Source: Sorangium aterium | GTDB taxonomy: Bacteria > Myxococcota_A > Polyangia > Polyangiales > Polyangiaceae | Reading direction: 5' to 3' | Assembly (NCBI RefSeq): GCF_028368935.1 | Contig: NZ_JAQNDK010000006.1 | Coordinates: 463,001-527,000, forward strand | DNA: 64,000 nt | Part shown: piece after piece, positions 54,911 to 62,436 of the stretch | Layout: the number at the start of each line of letters is the position of its first letter | Position numbering within the stretch: position 1 is the stretch's first letter | The notes under the pieces: model-generated | Database searches by the model: none | Seen by the model: the letters and a program-made list of their open reading frames with translations, nothing else | What the model was told of the DNA's origin: nothing | Translations under genes and position numbers: made by a program

Positions 54911-56755
54911 ATGGCGAACATGGCTAGATACCGTCGACACGCGATTGTGGGGTTACTTGCAGCGACAGCCGGTGTGACGGGCTCGTTCGCCGCGTGCTCG
55001 GACTCGTACCGTCACGGGCTCACCGGCTCCGGCTCGGGCCCCACCGGGACCGGCGGCAGCAGCGGCGGCACCGGCGGCGCGGGCGGCGAGGGGGGGAGCA
55101 CGGGGACGTTCGGGGAGGGGGGGCGATGCGATCCGATCTGCTCCAACGATCTGAAGAAGATCCTCAGCTGCAATGGGGAGACGCTGGACACGTGCGGGCC
55201 GGAAGAGGGGTGCGTCAACGCGGAATGCATACCGGACCCATGCGAAGCGGCGAGGAGGTCGAAGAGTTCGTACGGATGTGACTATTGGGCGCTGAAGACG
55301 GCAATGGTGAACAACGGAAGCGGAACATGTTTCGCCGCTTTCGTGGCGAACACATGGCAAATGCCCGTCAAAATTAATGTGCAATACCAGGGGAACGAGC
55401 TCACCGACCCTGACTTGCCCTCCGAATTCATCTTTATTCCAGAGACGCAAGGCGCAACGACCACATATCGGCCTTATGTTCCTTCTGAAGGTCTTGGCAT
55501 TGGCAAGGTTGCCGTCTTGTTCCTTGCCAGGAATCCGTTCGGTGGTACCTCGGCTGACGATTGCCCCGACCCTGCCGTGGCAGCAATTCAGGACGAGGCT
55601 GGCGTTCGAGGGACGGGTCGAGGAAGTGCCTTCCATATCTCGACGGACTATCCAGTCGTCGCTTATCAGATGGCTCCGTTCAGTAGCACAGGTGTGGCGC
55701 TCTCGTCGGCGACGCTGCTGCTGCCCACGAGCGCGTGGGACAACAACTACCTGGCAATCAACGCCTATGGATACTCCGGCGCACCTGCGTATGGCTCCCC
55801 ATCCTTGGACATTGTCGCCTATGAGGATGATACCGAGGTAACTATCTTGCCCCGAGCCAAGATAGAGGAAGGGGAGAATGTGGCTGGCTCAGAAGCGAAT
55901 GAGCCCGTTACGTATACTCTCGGTGCGGGCGAATTTTTGCAGCTTACTCAGAAGGATGAGCTGACCGGGAGCCCGATCGCGTCAACGAAGCCTGTGGGGG
56001 TCTTTGGCGGGCATGAATGCATGAAGGTGCCCGACAATGTAAACGATTGCGATTCCGCTCAGCAGCAGATTGCCCCGGTCCGCGCGACGGGTAACGAGTA
56101 TGTGGGCGTTCGTTATCGTGGGCGCAATGGGGACGATGAGGAAGCCCCCCCTTGGCGGATTGTCGGCATGGTCGACGACACGGAGTTGACATGGATTCCG
56201 AGCGCTCCCGAAGGCGCTCCCATGTCGCTCAAGCTTGGGGAAACATATCAGTTTAATGCGCGAGGGCCGTTTACGGTCAAGAGCCAGAGTCCGAATAACC
56301 CGTTCTATCTTGGTGGCTACATGACAGGGGGTGTGCCGTTTCAGAGAGAAGGCGACCCTGAGTGGGTGAACATTGTGCCTCCGAGCCAATTCTTGGATTA
56401 TTACGTGTTCTTCACCGACCCGAACTTTCCAGAGACGAGTCTCGTGGTCGTTCGGACGCCTTCCAAGCGAGATGGTTCGTTTGCCGACGTGGAGCTCGAT
56501 TGCGCCGGGCCGCTCACGGGCTGGGAGGATATCGGTGCGTTCCAGTATACGCGTGTCAATCTCGTCAGCGGGAACTTCGAAGGCTTTGCGGGCTGCTCGA
56601 ATGGACGCCGCGAGATGATTAGTGAGCTTCCGTTCGGTGTTACTGTTTGGGGGTGGGGAGCGATCCAGAACCACCAGTTGGTCTCATATGCCTATCCTGC
56701 GGGGGCAGGCTTTCAGCCAATCAACGATGTTGTTGTGCCCCCTTCCGTTCAGTAA
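54911..56755 (+). CDS. IgGFc-binding-domain-like surface lipoprotein
   Basis: 614 residues from ATG 54911; GTG 54905 with AAGGAG four bases before it is an alternative start. The signal peptide ends in GSFAAC (lipobox). A Gly/Ser linker and a cysteine-rich piece (CDPICSNDLKKILSCNGETL) follow. The large remaining domain shows patterns of the IgGFc-binding N-terminal family: STDYPVVAYQMAPFSSTGVA, then LLLPTSAWDNNYLAINAY, LDIVAYEDDTEVTILPRAKI and YTLGAGEFLQLTQKDELTGS. PVGVFGGHECMKVPDN is also present. In bacteria this fold appears on secreted or surface adhesin-like proteins. The DNA from about 55,250 onward is much less GC-rich than its surroundings. Confidence 0.82.
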   Translation: MANMARYRRHAIVGLLAATAGVTGSFAACSDSYRHGLTGSGSGPTGTGGSSGGTGGAGGEGGSTGTFGEGGRCDPICSNDLKKILSCNGETLDTCGPEEGCVNAECIPDPCEAARRSKSSYGCDYWALKTAMVNNGSGTCFAAFVANTWQMPVKINVQYQGNELTDPDLPSEFIFIPETQGATTTYRPYVPSEGLGIGKVAVLFLARNPFGGTSADDCPDPAVAAIQDEAGVRGTGRGSAFHISTDYPVVAYQMAPFSSTGVALSSATLLLPTSAWDNNYLAINAYGYSGAPAYGSPSLDIVAYEDDTEVTILPRAKIEEGENVAGSEANEPVTYTLGAGEFLQLTQKDELTGSPIASTKPVGVFGGHECMKVPDNVNDCDSAQQQIAPVRATGNEYVGVRYRGRNGDDEEAPPWRIVGMVDDTELTWIPSAPEGAPMSLKLGETYQFNARGPFTVKSQSPNNPFYLGGYMTGGVPFQREGDPEWVNIVPPSQFLDYYVFFTDPNFPETSLVVVRTPSKRDGSFADVELDCAGPLTGWEDIGAFQYTRVNLVSGNFEGFAGCSNGRREMISELPFGVTVWGWGAIQNHQLVSYAYPAGAGFQPINDVVVPPSVQ

Positions 56756-56836
56756 TAATCAATGTTTCCGCTAGCTCTTTGGCTGGTGCTCATTGCTGTG
56801 TGAGTAGTGGCCGTCGTTGCATGCGCTGCCGAGCAT

Positions 56837-56902
56837 CGCGACGGCCATCGGTAGCATGAGCCGAGTCCGTCACCGCGACCGCCATCATGAGGCGAATGCG
56901 TC
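56837..56902 (+). repeat. imperfect tandem duplication before the FG-GAP gene
   Basis: CGCGACGGCCATC (56837-56849) plus ATGAGCCGAGTCCGTC (to 56871) is repeated as CGCGACCGCCATC plus ATGAGGCGAATGCGTC (56874-56902), with a six-base insert in the first copy. It lies 38 bases before the FG-GAP gene start, in its leader. Confidence 0.65.
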
Positions 56903-56939
56903 AGGAAGACGCTGAGGCGCGGCTGCAGCGAAAGAACGC

Positions 56940-58691
56940 ATGAAGAAGCACCCTGTTGCAGTGATTGTGATCTCGGTCTCGGTTTTCGGATCGTCCCTTA
57001 ACTGCGGCATGATCCTCGGCCTCGATGAGTTCTCCGACGCCGAGAGCGCGGGCGTCGGCGGCTCGACGGCAACGACTGCGGACTCTGGTAGCAGCACGTC
57101 GACAGCAGGGGGCGGCGCAAATCCGAGCCTAGCCCCGACGGTGCCGGTCCCGCGACTTCCCATGAACGGCGCAGATGTTGGCACAATGCGAAAGAGCGGG
57201 TCGCGACGTCCAAGGTTCGCATGGGAAGAGTCGATGGGAATGACGGACCGGCCTGTCGAGTACGAAATCCAGTATGGCACCGACCCGACGATGGCTGACG
57301 TTGTAACGATCACCACAGCGCGAGCCGAGTACCAGATCGATTCAGATCTGCAAGGTGAGCTGCTTCCGCCTGTGGGAAGGCGTTATTATTGGCGGGTGCG
57401 CGCCTGTTCACAGGGGGAATGCTCTTCGTTCTCTCCTGTGTGGTGGTTCAATGTCGGTCGGGTAAGATGTGATTTTAACGCGGACGGGTATGATGATGTG
57501 GCCGTAGGCGCTGTCTCGGTTACCAGGAATGACATCAATGCTGTGTACTTCTACTATGGATCCGCCGGAGTAGAGTTCGATGCGGCATCCAACGGTACAA
57601 AGACAAGGCCGTCTGACTCGGTTGCCGGCTTTGGTACGGCGCTTTCTTGCGCGGGCGATGTCGACGGTGACGGCTTCGCTGACCTCCTGGTAGGGGCGCC
57701 CTTCAGCGACCACTTGACCGGTGACGCATGGGTCTATTTTAGCGACGGCGGCGATATTTTCTCGGGTGTGCCATGGGAGCTTCGACATGGTTTGGAAGAG
57801 GGGGTCGAGTTTGGCGGAGCCCTGTCCGCGGCTGGAGACGTCGATGGGGATGGATTTGACGATATCATCGTAGGAGAGTTGGGAGGACCTTATGTATACC
57901 TCTATCGCGGGGACTCCTCAGAGCGTATTGCGGATCCGATATCGCTCTCTCTTGATGTGAATGCGTCGAGCGTGGTTGCAGCGGTGGCATCGGCAGGCGA
58001 CGTGAATGGCGACGGTTTTTCCGATGTGATGGTATCGTTTCAGCCTCGTGACTCTCTGGGGCATCAAGCGGTGGGGTTATACTTCGGGGGGACAGGGCTT
58101 GGGTTCGATGCAGTCCCAGACATCGAGCTCGCCGCGCCCATGGAGGACTCGAATTTCGGTTCTGCGATCGCTGGGGCAGGCGATGTGAATGGAGATGGAT
58201 TCGGGGATGTGATCGTCGGGTCACATGGTCTCAGTCGTAGCTATATATACATCGGCGGGCCAGATGGATTGAAACCTGCACCGTACTTGACGCTCGAGGG
58301 AAAGGCGCGCACAAATTTCGGTCTGGCTGTCGCGTCCGCCGGGGATATGAATGGGGACGGGTTTGGCGACGTAGCTGTCGGTACGAGCGATTACAGCAAT
58401 GACCCTGGGACGGTATACATCTACATGGGCGGTTCGGGGACGATGCTGAATGGCAGTGCGGACGTGGCGTTTCATAGACCGGCCAATGGTGATGGATTTG
58501 GACCGGTCCTAGGTTCTTCGGGGGATGTGAATGGCGATGGCTTCTCGGATCTCACGATCGCTGCGCCTCAGGATGACGCCGTTTTTGTGTTCTTCGGCAA
58601 GTCGAAGGCGGAGAACCCTGATCCAGAGGACGGCTCTGTAATACAGCCGTTGATTGATTTGGTATTCGGTTCGGCGGTAGCAAGGCGATAG
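56940..58691 (+). CDS. FG-GAP/VCBS repeat lipoprotein
   Basis: 583 residues. The signal peptide ends in SSLNC, an atypical lipobox, giving the mature start CGMILGLDEFSDAE. The FG-GAP region (about residues 175-560) has seven DxDGDG-type calcium loops (GDVDGDGFADLL, GDVDGDGFDDII, GDVNGDGFSDVM, GDVNGDGFGDVI, GDMNGDGFGDVA and others). This predicts a seven-blade propeller as in integrin alpha chains. A fibronectin-III-like domain precedes it (about 85-170: VEYEIQYGTDPTMADVVTIT, then YYWRVRACSQGECSSFSPVW). Probably a surface-exposed adhesin. Codon use is unlike the flanks. Confidence 0.88.
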   Translation: MKKHPVAVIVISVSVFGSSLNCGMILGLDEFSDAESAGVGGSTATTADSGSSTSTAGGGANPSLAPTVPVPRLPMNGADVGTMRKSGSRRPRFAWEESMGMTDRPVEYEIQYGTDPTMADVVTITTARAEYQIDSDLQGELLPPVGRRYYWRVRACSQGECSSFSPVWWFNVGRVRCDFNADGYDDVAVGAVSVTRNDINAVYFYYGSAGVEFDAASNGTKTRPSDSVAGFGTALSCAGDVDGDGFADLLVGAPFSDHLTGDAWVYFSDGGDIFSGVPWELRHGLEEGVEFGGALSAAGDVDGDGFDDIIVGELGGPYVYLYRGDSSERIADPISLSLDVNASSVVAAVASAGDVNGDGFSDVMVSFQPRDSLGHQAVGLYFGGTGLGFDAVPDIELAAPMEDSNFGSAIAGAGDVNGDGFGDVIVGSHGLSRSYIYIGGPDGLKPAPYLTLEGKARTNFGLAVASAGDMNGDGFGDVAVGTSDYSNDPGTVYIYMGGSGTMLNGSADVAFHRPANGDGFGPVLGSSGDVNGDGFSDLTIAAPQDDAVFVFFGKSKAENPDPEDGSVIQPLIDLVFGSAVARR

Positions 58692-59009
58692 CGCAATGCG
58701 CATTATCGAGCACCGGAATCGGTCGGGAGGTACAGCAAATGAGCCACCACGGGCTCATCCTACACGGCCTGCTGCACACGCCCGCGTGTCCAGCTACCCC
58801 CGTCGGCCGACCGCCGCGCACCGTGGATACAGTGGTCCCATCCCACAGCAGTCCTCGCTCCTCGTGGTTCGACGCGCGAGATGTCTAGCGACTTTATGCC
58901 GCGGGCCGATCGGCGTGCGGTGGAACGCCCGTGTCAATCTCTGTCCACCGCTCTCATACGCGGCCGTCGGCGCTGACGTCTGAAGTTTCGGCCTCATGGG
59001 CCGGCTCTG
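58692..59009. other. gene-free stretch holding copy 1 of a direct repeat
   Basis: 318 bases between the FG-GAP gene and the SUMF1-like gene, which face each other. No supported gene. Bases 58814-58941 are the degenerate first copy of a direct repeat whose second copy is at 60374-60514. Confidence 0.6.
58814..58941 (+). repeat. direct repeat copy 1 flanking the SUMF1-like gene
   Basis: Pairs with 60374-60514. Blocks that match: CCGCGCACCGTGGATACAG against CCGCGCGCCCCGGACACAG (15 of 19); the 26-base block 58848-58873 against 60408-60433 (23 of 26); the 26-base block 58916-58941 against 60489-60514 (23 of 26, all three changes C/T). The first two blocks hold exactly the same spacing; a 13-base length difference lies before the last block. 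Confidence 0.75.
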
Positions 59010-60308
59010 TCACTCCGCCTGGATCTTTCTGGCGCAGCGCACGCCCTGGGTCCTGCCTGTGCGATCTTCGCTGTTTCTGAACGTTGTGTCATAGAGCGGG
59101 GCGATGGCATTCCCACCGCGAACCACGTATCTTGCTGCTCCAGAGCAGCCCTGGTTCGAGCAGTCCTCGCACGGCATCGGATAATCGCCGTTGCAATCCA
59201 AGGTCCACTCCGAGACGTTTCCTAGCATATCGGCATGGCCCCACCTCGCATCGCCGGACGGCGAGAACGAGCCGACAGGCAGGAACGCGGCGACGCTGCA
59301 TCCGCTGGAGGAGCCGTCTCCTCGGCACTCATTGGCAGCGAACCCGCGCTCCCTCGAAGCGCCCCACGGATACACCCTCTGCTCGTCACCGCCGGCGGCG
59401 GCGTAGTTCCACTCGGCCTCGGTGGGCAGGTAGCCCCCGTCCCATACGCAGAATGCGAATGCCTCATACCACGTCACGCAATGGATCGGCCGGTGTTCGT
59501 TGGGGCCCGGCTCGGCGGTCCATGTCGGGTAGTACTCACATTCGAGCTGTACTTTGAGCTCCTGGGTGTTCGCCGAGAGCGAGGATGTCCAATCGAATTG
59601 CCACCCGCTATCGGTTACACCGGGGCGCTCCCCGACTCCCAGCGCCGGCGGATCCCTCCGCGTCCCCTTGAGCGCCTCCACGAACGCCCGAAATCGCCCT
59701 ACCGTGACCTCGTATCTGTCGAGCCTGAAGTCGCTGACGGTGGCTGGATAGCTCTCCTCATTGCTTCGGTAGAACGTGCCTCCCGGCACGAGGTCAGCGG
59801 CGCAGCAATCCGCGTCTCCGTCGGGCCCGCAGCTCACTCCCGTGCCAGGCGCGTCGCCGCCCTGGCAGCTGGTCGGGACGCACACGCCGTCGCGGCACCC
59901 CGGGAAGGGCGGCGCGCACGGCGCCTCCTCGACCCACGCGCCCCCTTCGCATCGCCGCGGCTTCTCACCTGCGCACCCGCGCTCGCCCTCGGTGCATGGG
60001 ACACATCGGCCCTTTGCGCAGACTGGCGCCTCTCCACTGCAAGGCCGCTGGGGGATCCACTCCCCATCTGCGCACTGCCGGGGCGTATCGCCGACACAGT
60101 CGCGCTTGCTGTGCTCGCAACCTCCTGCGCCGGAGCTCGAGTCGATGTCGCCACCGGCTCCTTCTCCTCCAGCGCTCGCCCGCGGAGCGTCCTTGAAGTC
60201 GTCGAGCCCGAGCACCAGGCCGCAGCCCGTCATCCCGGCCGCAATCGCCAGCGGAGCCATCCGCGCGCCCGCGGCGTGGCCCGTGCGCCGCCTTTTCACC
60301 GTCGACAT
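59010..60308 (-). CDS. formylglycine-generating-enzyme (SUMF1/FGE-sulfatase) domain lipoprotein
   Basis: 432 residues. The KRRR-rich start leads to a signal peptide ending in GMTGC (lipobox), with mature start CGLVLGLDDFKDAP. A Gly/Ser linker and a cysteine-rich part follow (CVGDTPRQCADGEWIPQRPC, CAPPFPGCRDGVC), like an EGF-type or tail-fibre domain. The SUMF1 domain (about residues 185-430) shows FRLDRYEVTVGRFRAFVEA, then PIHCVTWYEAFAFCVWDGGY, LPTEAEWNYAAAGG, HADMLGNVSEWTLDC and VRGGNAIAP. As an exported lipoprotein it is a surface protein of the SUMF1/C-lectin-like group. It need not make formylglycine, for which two specific cysteines in the late domain are required. The gene is bracketed by direct repeats. 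Confidence 0.88.
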   Translation of the reverse strand: MSTVKRRRTGHAAGARMAPLAIAAGMTGCGLVLGLDDFKDAPRASAGGEGAGGDIDSSSGAGGCEHSKRDCVGDTPRQCADGEWIPQRPCSGEAPVCAKGRCVPCTEGERGCAGEKPRRCEGGAWVEEAPCAPPFPGCRDGVCVPTSCQGGDAPGTGVSCGPDGDADCCAADLVPGGTFYRSNEESYPATVSDFRLDRYEVTVGRFRAFVEALKGTRRDPPALGVGERPGVTDSGWQFDWTSSLSANTQELKVQLECEYYPTWTAEPGPNEHRPIHCVTWYEAFAFCVWDGGYLPTEAEWNYAAAGGDEQRVYPWGASRERGFAANECRGDGSSSGCSVAAFLPVGSFSPSGDARWGHADMLGNVSEWTLDCNGDYPMPCEDCSNQGCSGAARYVVRGGNAIAPLYDTTFRNSEDRTGRTQGVRCARKIQAE

Positions 60309-60373
60309 GCGGCCCACGCTACACACCGTGCCGAGGTCGCGGAAGCACCGCGCGCCAGCCCGCCGCCTCAACC

Positions 60374-60514
60374 CCGCGCGCCCCGGACACAGCCGCCGGC
60401 TTCGGCGGCGGTCCTCGCACCTCCTGGTTCGACCCAGGAGACATCCTCCCCCGGCCCGAGTAGTCTCCCGCCCGGACGCCGGCCCGCATGCGGCGGAACG
60501 CCCGCGTCAACCTC
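60374..60514 (+). repeat. direct repeat copy 2 flanking the SUMF1-like gene
   Basis: The GC-rich version of the repeat at 58814-58941, placed between the divergent starts of the SUMF1-like gene and the OmpA-like gene. It has one in-frame start-like ATG (60488) that reads ...RNARVNL... but is preceded by a stop, so it is probably not the true start of the OmpA-like gene. Confidence 0.75.
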
Positions 60515-60550
60515 GTTTTTCGAGCGTTGCTTGGAGGACAGCTCACCGTG

Positions 60551-62281
60551 ATGGATCGACGAAACCTGCCGGGCCGTGCGCCGCGACGCCCGTCGCGCCT
60601 TCGCTGCGCGCTGACCGCAGCGGCCCTGGCCGCACCGGCCCTCGCCACGCTGGCGCCCTCCGCCGCCCGCGCGCAGGAACGGACCTTCTACCTCGATCGC
60701 CTCAGGATGGCCGGCGCCCCCGACGACGGGATCGGCGTCTGGCGCCCGCACATGGGGGAACGGACGCGCTTCTTCGGGCAGCTCGGGCTGGGGATGTCGG
60801 TCCACCCGCTCCGCGACGACAACTACGTCGACAACCTCGCCGTCGAGGAGCGGATCGAGGGCGACGGACCCGTCACCGCCCAGCTCATCACCTACCTGAA
60901 CGCGGGCGTCGAGATCCTCGGCCGCGGCGCCCTCCAGGTCTCGTTCCCCATCGTCGTGTTCCAGGACGGCAACCAGACCTACCACCGCGAGATCGGCCTC
61001 AACCAGAGCGTCGACCTGAAGACCGCCTCCCCGATGGACCTCCGGATCGACGCGCGCTTCCTCGCCCTGGAGCTCGACGAGCGCCGCTTCCGGCTCGGCC
61101 TCACCGGCGCGGTCTTTGCGCCCATCGGCAACACGTACTCCTTCGCCGGCGACCGGGGCGTGAGCAGCTCGTTCGGCCTCGGCGCCGAGTACGACTTCAA
61201 GGATTTCTTCGTCACCCTGAACACCGGCGTCGCGATCCGGCCGCGCGTGCAGCTCCACGAGCTCGTCGTCGGCAGCGAGCTCACGTACGGCGTCGGCGGC
61301 TACGTCCCGCTCCTCGACGGCAAGCTCCGCCTCGGGGCCGAGATCTTCGGCTCGTTCGGCCTCCTCAAGGAGACCGCGGGCGAGCTCGATGCCTCACCCA
61401 TCGAGTGGCAGCTCAACAGCAAGATGTTCCTCACCAAGGACAAGGCGGTCTACGTGGGCGCCGGCGTCGGCACCCGCATGAGCGGCGGCTACGCGCCCGA
61501 TTTCCGGGGGGTCGCCCTCGTCGGCGGCTCGTTCGGCATCGCCGACTCCGACGCCCGCTCGCCCGGCTTCAACTACGTGATCACGGCGGAGAAGGACACC
61601 GACGGCGACGGTTACCCCGACGTCATCGACCTCTGCCCGGAGGACCCCGAGGACGGCAAGCAGCCCAAGCCGAGCGACGGATGTCCGGACATGCCCGACC
61701 GCGACGGCGACGGCATCCCCGACGTCGTCGACAAGTGCCCGGACGACCCCGAGGACAAGGACGGCATCGACGATCGCGACGGCTGCCCCGAGGAGGACGC
61801 GGACCAGGACGGCATCCCCGACGCCCAGGACAAGTGCCCGAAGGAGCCGGGGCAGGTCGTCGTCGAAGACCCGGAGAAGAACGGCTGCCCCTTCTACATC
61901 CGCAGGATCACGGGCTCCGCCGAGATCGAGATCATGAAGCAGGTCGAGTTCGAGTTCGACAGCTCCAGGATCCTCCCGCAGAGCTATCCGATCCTCGACG
62001 AGGTGGTGCGCCTGCTCAAGGCGAACCCCGAGATCAAGCTGCTCAGCATCGAGGGGCACACCGACAACCAGGGCACCATCGACTACAACGACCGGCTCGC
62101 GCACAACCGCGCTATCGCGGTCAGGGTCTACCTGATCAACAAGGGCATTCAGTCGGAGCGGCTGACCTCCGTCGGCTACGGCTCCCGCCGGCCGCTCGTG
62201 TCCAACGACACGCCGGACGGCCGGCAGCGCAACCGGCGCGTCGAGTTCCATATCAAGTCGCAGTCGATCGAGGGCCGCTAA
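60551..62281 (+). CDS. OmpA-family outer-membrane protein with thrombospondin type-3 repeats
   Basis: 576 residues. The signal peptide ends in APSAARAQ. Residues about 40-340 look like an outer-membrane beta-barrel (FFGQLGLGMSVHPLRDDNYV, then VSFPIVVFQDGNQTYHREIG, and LNSKMFLTKDKAVYVGAGVG). Three TSP3-type calcium repeats follow: DTDGDGYPDVIDLCPEDPED, DRDGDGIPDVVDKCPDDPED and DADQDGIPDAQDKCPKEPG. The C-terminal OmpA peptidoglycan-binding domain ends the protein (VEFEFDSSRILPQSYPILDE, IEGHTDNQGTIDYNDRLAHN). It links outer membrane and cell wall. GGAGG lies about ten bases before GTG 60548, so ATG 60551 or that GTG is the start. Confidence 0.94.
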   Translation: MDRRNLPGRAPRRPSRLRCALTAAALAAPALATLAPSAARAQERTFYLDRLRMAGAPDDGIGVWRPHMGERTRFFGQLGLGMSVHPLRDDNYVDNLAVEERIEGDGPVTAQLITYLNAGVEILGRGALQVSFPIVVFQDGNQTYHREIGLNQSVDLKTASPMDLRIDARFLALELDERRFRLGLTGAVFAPIGNTYSFAGDRGVSSSFGLGAEYDFKDFFVTLNTGVAIRPRVQLHELVVGSELTYGVGGYVPLLDGKLRLGAEIFGSFGLLKETAGELDASPIEWQLNSKMFLTKDKAVYVGAGVGTRMSGGYAPDFRGVALVGGSFGIADSDARSPGFNYVITAEKDTDGDGYPDVIDLCPEDPEDGKQPKPSDGCPDMPDRDGDGIPDVVDKCPDDPEDKDGIDDRDGCPEEDADQDGIPDAQDKCPKEPGQVVVEDPEKNGCPFYIRRITGSAEIEIMKQVEFEFDSSRILPQSYPILDEVVRLLKANPEIKLLSIEGHTDNQGTIDYNDRLAHNRAIAVRVYLINKGIQSERLTSVGYGSRRPLVSNDTPDGRQRNRRVEFHIKSQSIEGR

Positions 62282-62324
62282 GCTCCGGCCGGAGCGGCCG
62301 GCCTATTCTCCCCCCGAGATCAAG

Positions 62325-62368
62325 CGACGTTTGCGTGCACGTGCCCCGTCATGTGCACGCAAACGTCG
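62325..62368. terminator. perfect 16-bp hairpin between convergent genes
   Basis: CGACGTTTGCGTGCAC (62325-62340) and GTGCACGCAAACGTCG (62353-62368) are perfect inverted copies separated by a 12-base loop. They lie 44 bases after the OmpA-like stop, facing the end of the minus-strand gene. A T-run is missing. Good candidate for a bidirectional terminator. Confidence 0.7.
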
Positions 62369-62436
62369 TCTCCTGAGCGCCGGTCGGGTTCGACCCGGCC
62401 ACGCGGGCGCGCGTCGGCGCTCCCGGGGACCGGCGT

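Larger units (their letters stand above)
55250..58800. other. low-GC island within a GC-rich chromosome
   Basis: Counted lines: 55321-55380 hold 29 G+C of 60 and 57541-57600 hold 31 of 60, against 44 of 60 at 22861-22920. Third codon positions here use A and T freely, unlike all genes left of 55 kb. The zone covers most of the IgGFc-like gene, all of the FG-GAP gene and the region after it. It ends with TAATAA after the IgGFc-like gene. Likely a transferred or poorly adapted segment. Confidence 0.8.

Noticed and set aside
58696-58983. 95-codon plus-strand frame after the FG-GAP gene
   Set aside because: No ribosome site or fold; it overlaps the degenerate direct repeat and is probably chance.
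60488-60550. Upstream ATG giving a longer OmpA-like N-terminus
   Set aside because: It lies within the direct repeat, has no good ribosome site and would put 21 extra residues before a complete signal peptide.
59776-62376. 866-codon open frame across the OmpA-like gene
   Set aside because: It is a shadow frame of the SUMF1-like and OmpA-like genes, dominated by Arg and Pro.
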